The position numbers and the translations under genes are program-made. The notes below the pieces were generated by a model. The model was not told the DNA's origin. It made no database searches and worked only from the letters and a program-made list of their open reading frames with translations. Shown piece by piece: positions 60,010 to 64,000 of a stretch of DNA of 64,000 bases. The stretch comes from an uncultured Parabacteroides sp. (lineage in GTDB: Bacteria > Bacteroidota > Bacteroidia > Bacteroidales > Tannerellaceae), in the NCBI GenBank assembly GCA_900541965.1, contig UQLN01000017.1, positions 20,923-84,922 on the forward strand, read 5' to 3'. Numbering within the stretch: position 1 is the first letter of the stretch; each line of letters starts with the position of its first letter.

Positions 60010-62553
60010 ATGAAAGAAAAACTACTCTACCTGATGCTACTATTGTGCGTATCAGCCCCATTGTTTGCACAAAGTAAGAGCGTAGCACCGGTTACTTTCA
60101 CCATCAAAGGCCAGGTAGTAGACTCTTTGTCAAATGAATCAGTTCCCTATGCAACACTCCGTATCGCATTGGCTTCTGCTCCTCAAAAGCCTGTAAAATT
60201 ATTGGCTTGCGACGACAACGGTAAGTTTACATCAACCATCAACAAACCCGGAAAATATATCATGTCGATAGAATCTCTGGGAAAAACTCCGGCACAAAGA
60301 ACTTTTACTTTGTCGGAAAAGAAAACCACTGTCGATTTGGGTAAATTACTCATGCAGGATGATACTCAAAACATAAGTGAAGTTACCGTTACGGCACAAA
60401 AGCCTCTGGTAAAGGTTGAAGTCGATAAGCTGACCTACAGTTTGGAAGATGATCCGGAAGCCCAGACCAGCAATGCCCTGGAAATGTTCCGTAAGGTTCC
60501 GATGGTTACGGTAGACGGAGAAGACAAGATTCAGTTAAAAGGTTCTTCCAATTATAAAATTTATATGAATGGGAAACCTTCCAATTTGTTAAGCGGCGAT
60601 AATGCTTCCGATGTATTGAAAAGTATGCCGGCAAGCTCCATTAAGAATATTGAAGTAATTACCGACCCGGGTTCCAAGTATGATGCGGAAGGCGTAGGCG
60701 GCATTATCAATATCATCACTACTAAAAATGCCATTCAGGGATTTACGGGAACAGTTCGTGCAAATGCGAGTACGCTGGGACGTTTTGGTGCCGGTGGTTA
60801 TGTTTCCGTGAAAGCCGGTAAGTTCGGTATTACTGCAAACTATGGTTACAATTATAATAATTCTCCCTGGAATGATTCTTATTCTTCCCGTGAGACATAT
60901 AATCCTGCAACGCAGGAACATACTTTGTTGAACGAAGAAGGACGCAGCAAAAGCAAAGGCCCGTTCCAATACGGTTACCTGGAAGGTAGTTATGAGATAG
61001 ACTCATTGAACTTAATCAGTGTCGGAGCCAACCTGTTTCGTGGAAATATGACCAATTTTTCCGAACTGTCTGCAACAATGGGAAATGTTCCGGGAACAAA
61101 GGCCGCTATAGACGACCTTTACCGGTACAGAAGAAACAGTGAATCCAAAGGAACATTCGGCTCTACGGATGTAAATGTGGACTACCAGCACTCTACTCAT
61201 AAGAAAGATGAGTTGCTGACGGTATCTTATCGTTACAGCCATTCTCCGAATGATAACGAAAATCATACGGAACTGTTTGACGTCTATCAGTATCCGCTTG
61301 TCAACGATTATCCTCAGTGGAATATAAATGACGCTTCAACAACCGAACATACCGGTCAGGTGGATTATACGACTCCGACCTGGAAAGATCAGACACTGGA
61401 AGCCGGTGTAAAGTACATCAACCGCCAGAGCAAGAGTAATACGTTGGAACAGGTCGACCGTAACGGAGAATGGGTGGATGTTTCATCGGAAAACAGTGAT
61501 TTCCGTCATTTGCAACATATTTATTCCGCTTATCTGGGTTATCTGGTTAAGTTCAATAAGTTCGGTGCAAAAGCCGGTGTACGTGCGGAAGGTACAAGTC
61601 TGGATGCCAAATTTGCGAGAGCACCGGAAATGGACTTCTGTACAAATTATTTTGATGTGGTTCCGAATGCGACGCTTACTTATCAGATAAGCATGGCTTC
61701 TCAATTGCGCTTAGGTTACAATATGCGAATCCAACGTCCGGGTATCTGGTTCCTGAACCCGTATATCAACGATACCAACCCGCAGGATATTTCCCAGGGT
61801 AATCCGAACCTGGACTCTGAAAAAAGTAACAATGTGAACCTGAACTACAGTATGTTCTCACAGAAGTTCAGTATCAATGCAAGTTTAAGCTATACGTTTG
61901 TAAACAACTCCATCGAACGTTATTCTGAAATTGCAGACTTCCCGCTCGACGATCCCCGTGCCCAATACAATGGCGCCCTTTGGTCTACTTATGGCAACAT
62001 CGGTAAAAAGCAACAGGTGGGTCTCTTCCTGTATGGAAACTGGAATCCTACAGCTTGGTTCCGTATTTATATGAACGGCGGTCTGGACTATACTGACCTG
62101 AAGAGTTCAGCTATGAATATGAAGAACGACGGATTCAGCGGACGTGTGTTTGCCGGAACACAGTTCACATTGCCGTTGGATTTCCGTATCAACGTAAACG
62201 GGGGATATTTCAGCCCGTGGATTATGTTGCAGGGAAAACAATCCCCGTTCTACTTTGCCGGATTAAATATCAGCAAGGATTTCTTGAAAAAGAAACTTTC
62301 TGTTTCTGTGGGTTGCCAGAACCCGTTCTGGAAGACGATGAAGTGGGAAAGCACTACAGAAGGTGATACGAACGGATATGCATTTAAGAACGTAAGCACG
62401 AACTACCGCAGTGCCCGTGAATTCCGTTTCAGTATTTCATACCGCTTCGGAAGCATGAAGGGCAGCATCAAGAAAGTTCGCCGTGGCATTACCAACGATG
62501 ATATGAAAGGCGGCGAAAGCGGCGTTGCAGGTGCTGGCGAACAAGGTATGTAA
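60010..62553 (+). CDS. TonB-dependent receptor-like outer-membrane beta-barrel protein
   Basis: This 847-aa protein has a signal peptide (APLFAQS) and an N-terminal carboxypeptidase-regulatory-like domain (IKGQVVDSLSNESVPYATL). The plug has ISEVTVTAQKPLVKVEVDKLTYSLEDDPEAQTS-type sequence (residues about 125-160) and DAEGVGGIINIITTK. An OMP_b-brl_3 type barrel (about 230-820) and a charged Gly-rich tail follow. There is no SusD partner, so it is not a SusC. It may import a metal complex or peptide, or be a non-transport barrel. It is divergent from a secreted redox protein and ends at a strong terminator. Confidence 0.87.
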   Translation: MKEKLLYLMLLLCVSAPLFAQSKSVAPVTFTIKGQVVDSLSNESVPYATLRIALASAPQKPVKLLACDDNGKFTSTINKPGKYIMSIESLGKTPAQRTFTLSEKKTTVDLGKLLMQDDTQNISEVTVTAQKPLVKVEVDKLTYSLEDDPEAQTSNALEMFRKVPMVTVDGEDKIQLKGSSNYKIYMNGKPSNLLSGDNASDVLKSMPASSIKNIEVITDPGSKYDAEGVGGIINIITTKNAIQGFTGTVRANASTLGRFGAGGYVSVKAGKFGITANYGYNYNNSPWNDSYSSRETYNPATQEHTLLNEEGRSKSKGPFQYGYLEGSYEIDSLNLISVGANLFRGNMTNFSELSATMGNVPGTKAAIDDLYRYRRNSESKGTFGSTDVNVDYQHSTHKKDELLTVSYRYSHSPNDNENHTELFDVYQYPLVNDYPQWNINDASTTEHTGQVDYTTPTWKDQTLEAGVKYINRQSKSNTLEQVDRNGEWVDVSSENSDFRHLQHIYSAYLGYLVKFNKFGAKAGVRAEGTSLDAKFARAPEMDFCTNYFDVVPNATLTYQISMASQLRLGYNMRIQRPGIWFLNPYINDTNPQDISQGNPNLDSEKSNNVNLNYSMFSQKFSINASLSYTFVNNSIERYSEIADFPLDDPRAQYNGALWSTYGNIGKKQQVGLFLYGNWNPTAWFRIYMNGGLDYTDLKSSAMNMKNDGFSGRVFAGTQFTLPLDFRINVNGGYFSPWIMLQGKQSPFYFAGLNISKDFLKKKLSVSVGCQNPFWKTMKWESTTEGDTNGYAFKNVSTNYRSAREFRFSISYRFGSMKGSIKKVRRGITNDDMKGGESGVAGAGEQGM

Positions 62554-62585
62554 TGGCAATTCGTTAATTCCCGATATGATTTAGA

Positions 62586-62647
62586 GAACCGGGTTTACGG
62601 GTAACGCAGATTGAAATTTGCGTATCTGTAAACCCGGTTCTTTTTTT
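62586..62647 (+). terminator. Strong Rho-independent terminator
   Basis: Positions 62586-62598 pair perfectly with 62628-62640 (13 bp). An inner ACGCA/TGCGT pairing adds to the stem, and a T7 run follows. Confidence 0.88.
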
Positions 62648-62652
62648 ATTGC

Positions 62653-62660
62653 TATTTTTG
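62653..62660 (+). promoter_or_regulatory. -7 element (TATTTTTG) upstream of the last GH2 gene
   Basis: This is an exact TAnnTTTG match 26 nt before the start at 62687, directly after the terminator. No -33 element is clear. Confidence 0.45.
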
Positions 62661-62686
62661 ACCTGAAATTTATAACGCATCAATAT

Positions 62687-64000
62687 ATGAAAAACACAAT
62701 CCTCTGGTTGATTGGCTTATTGATAAGTACATCAGCCTTTGCTTCCCGTAAAGAGATTTTGATTAATGAGAACTGGAAATTCCGTTTCTGGCATCAGGTG
62801 CAGTTTAACAGTGAGCACCGGGTGGACTTGCCTCATACCTGGAATGCACAGGATGCCCTTTCCGGTAAACAAGACTATTTTCGCGGGGTCGGCAACTATA
62901 CCAAAGAACTTTTCATTAATCCCGAATGGCAGGGAAAACGCCTTTTCCTTCGTTTTGAAGGTGTGAATACGGTTGCGAATGTCTTTATCAACGAAGTACA
63001 CATCGGCGAACATCGCGGAGGATACGGGGCTTTTGTCTTTGAGATCACCGATAAGGTGAAATATGGCGAAACCAATAAACTATTGGTAAAAGTAAATAAT
63101 GCCCTTCAACTGGATATAATGCCTTTGGTGGGTGATTTCAATTTCTACGGGGGAATTTACCGGGATGTCAAATTGATCGTTACGGAACCCGTTAATATTT
63201 CATTGACGGACTATGCCTCTCCCGGTGTATATCTGATCCAACAAAAAGTGACAAAGGAACAAGCGGATGTAAAAGCAAAAGTCCTTGTGTCCAACGGAAG
63301 TGAAATTGCGCAATCCACCCGTGTCCGTGTCCGGATTTGGGAGGGGCGGCAACTCGCCGGGGAACAAGATTTACCCATTACGATAGACGCTAAAGATTAT
63401 GCAACTACCGGTCTGGAATTTCACATAAAGAATCCTCATCTTTGGAACGGCAGGAAAGACCCGTTTATGTACCGGGCGGAAATAACTTTGCTTTCCGGTG
63501 GTAAAGAAACAGACCGTGTGGAACAACCGTTAGGACTTCGATTCTATCATGTAGATGCGGAGAATGGCTTCTTTTTAAATGGGGAACATTTAAAATTAAA
63601 AGGCGTATGCCGCCATCAGGAACGTGCCGAAGTCGGCAATGCACTACGGAAAGAGCACCATGAAGAAGATGCGGCGATTATGGTAGAGATGGGAGCGAAT
63701 GCCGTACGGCTGGCTCATTATCCACAAGCCACCTGTTTCTATGACTTGATGGATAAATACGGACTCGTTACCTGGGCGGAGATTCCATTTATCGGCCCGG
63801 GTGGGTATCAGGACAGAGGATATATCAACCAGCCCTCTTTCCGCGCAAATGGAAAAGAGCAACTAAAAGAACTTATCCGACAGCATTACAACCATCCGTC
63901 TATTTGCTTCTGGGGATTATTCAACGAACTGAAAACCATCGGAGACAGTCCTGTGGAATATATCAAGGAATTAAACGAACTCGCTCATGAGGAAGACCCT
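62687..64000 (+). CDS. GH2 family glycoside hydrolase (3' truncated by window edge)
   Basis: The frame is open from ATG 62687 to the right edge (438 codons seen). The protein begins with a signal peptide (LLISTSAFAS). The GH2 N-terminal domains follow (INENWKFRFW, DLPHTWNAQDALSGK, YFRGVGNYTKEL, FNFYGGIYRDVKL). The TIM barrel begins with FFLNGEHLKLKGVCRHQE. The candidate acid/base Glu414 is in FWGLFNELKT; the nucleophile lies beyond the window. Sequence style resembles Bacteroidota beta-galactosidases. It has its own promoter-like element and is separate from PUL3. Confidence 0.9.
   Translation, partial: MKNTILWLIGLLISTSAFASRKEILINENWKFRFWHQVQFNSEHRVDLPHTWNAQDALSGKQDYFRGVGNYTKELFINPEWQGKRLFLRFEGVNTVANVFINEVHIGEHRGGYGAFVFEITDKVKYGETNKLLVKVNNALQLDIMPLVGDFNFYGGIYRDVKLIVTEPVNISLTDYASPGVYLIQQKVTKEQADVKAKVLVSNGSEIAQSTRVRVRIWEGRQLAGEQDLPITIDAKDYATTGLEFHIKNPHLWNGRKDPFMYRAEITLLSGGKETDRVEQPLGLRFYHVDAENGFFLNGEHLKLKGVCRHQERAEVGNALRKEHHEEDAAIMVEMGANAVRLAHYPQATCFYDLMDKYGLVTWAEIPFIGPGGYQDRGYINQPSFRANGKEQLKELIRQHYNHPSICFWGLFNELKTIGDSPVEYIKELNELAHEEDP

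Noticed and set aside
1..64000. tRNA, rRNA, transposase, integrase or phage genes
   Set aside because: Scanning the gaps and ORFs showed no cloverleaf-like gene, rRNA segment or mobile-element protein, so the PULs show no direct sign of recent transfer.

Overview
The window comes from the chromosome of a gut-type Bacteroidota. Parabacteroides or a close Bacteroides relative fits best, but the sequence alone does not fix the species. Support: many genes are preceded by the Bacteroidota -7 element TAnnTTTG (often with TTTG/TTG about 19-20 nt upstream) rather than Shine-Dalgarno-led sigma70 promoters. There are three SusC/SusD pairs with ECF sigma and FecR anti-sigma genes, a large-insert type IspG of 611 aa, a Bacteroidota-type dut-TPR-DUF4292-EnvC cluster, and moderate G+C.

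Positions 1-20,316 are mostly housekeeping. In order: the 3' part of a patatin/surface-antigen phospholipase, a DUF2461 gene, an LrgA/LrgB pair, efp, radC, a SufT-like gene overlapping lpxH, and a 699-aa sensor kinase on the minus strand. A 525-bp gap with a striking nested repeat follows. Then come rpoN, a PAP2-like membrane protein, gcvH, purE, ispG (bracketed by short inverted-repeat clusters), dut, a TPR protein, a DUF4292 lipoprotein, an EnvC-like LytM protein, an M20 deacylase and ribF.

Positions 20,346-56,851 hold three consecutive polysaccharide utilisation loci (PULs). Each has an ECF sigma factor, a FecR anti-sigma factor, a SusC transducer with an N-terminal STN domain, and a SusD lipoprotein. 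PUL1 (20.4-31.2 kb) has the canonical order and carries GH89 and GH31 enzymes. PUL2 (31.3-44.8 kb) has its sigma gene divergent from fecR and carries GH123, GH20 and GH2 enzymes. PUL3 (45.0-56.9 kb) has an unassigned (alpha/alpha)6 glycosidase gene between sigma and fecR, and ends with a GH2 lipoprotein. The predicted activities (alpha-GlcNAc, beta-GalNAc, beta-HexNAc, beta-galactoside-type) suggest stepwise trimming of host mucin-type or glycolipid glycans (inference). In all three PULs a hairpin lies between fecR and susC and another between susD and the next gene, so folded RNA marks the same two joints each time.

Positions 56,938-59,834 (minus strand) look like one operon: a secreted nitroreductase-like protein and two paralogous membrane-anchored metallophosphoesterases. 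Divergent from it is a TonB-receptor-like outer-membrane protein, with a 15-bp dyad in the shared promoter region. The window ends inside another GH2 gene. I see no rRNA, tRNA, CRISPR array, transposase or phage gene.

The most interesting signals are: (1) a perfect 15-bp inverted repeat bracketing the sigma/fecR divergent promoter and the 5' end of fecR in PUL2, which could be a small invertible switch; (2) the repeated hairpin architecture of the PUL leaders, including two mutually exclusive hairpins in PUL2; (3) the nested repeat at 8588-8673; and (4) the non-canonical sigma/anti-sigma layouts of PUL2 and PUL3.
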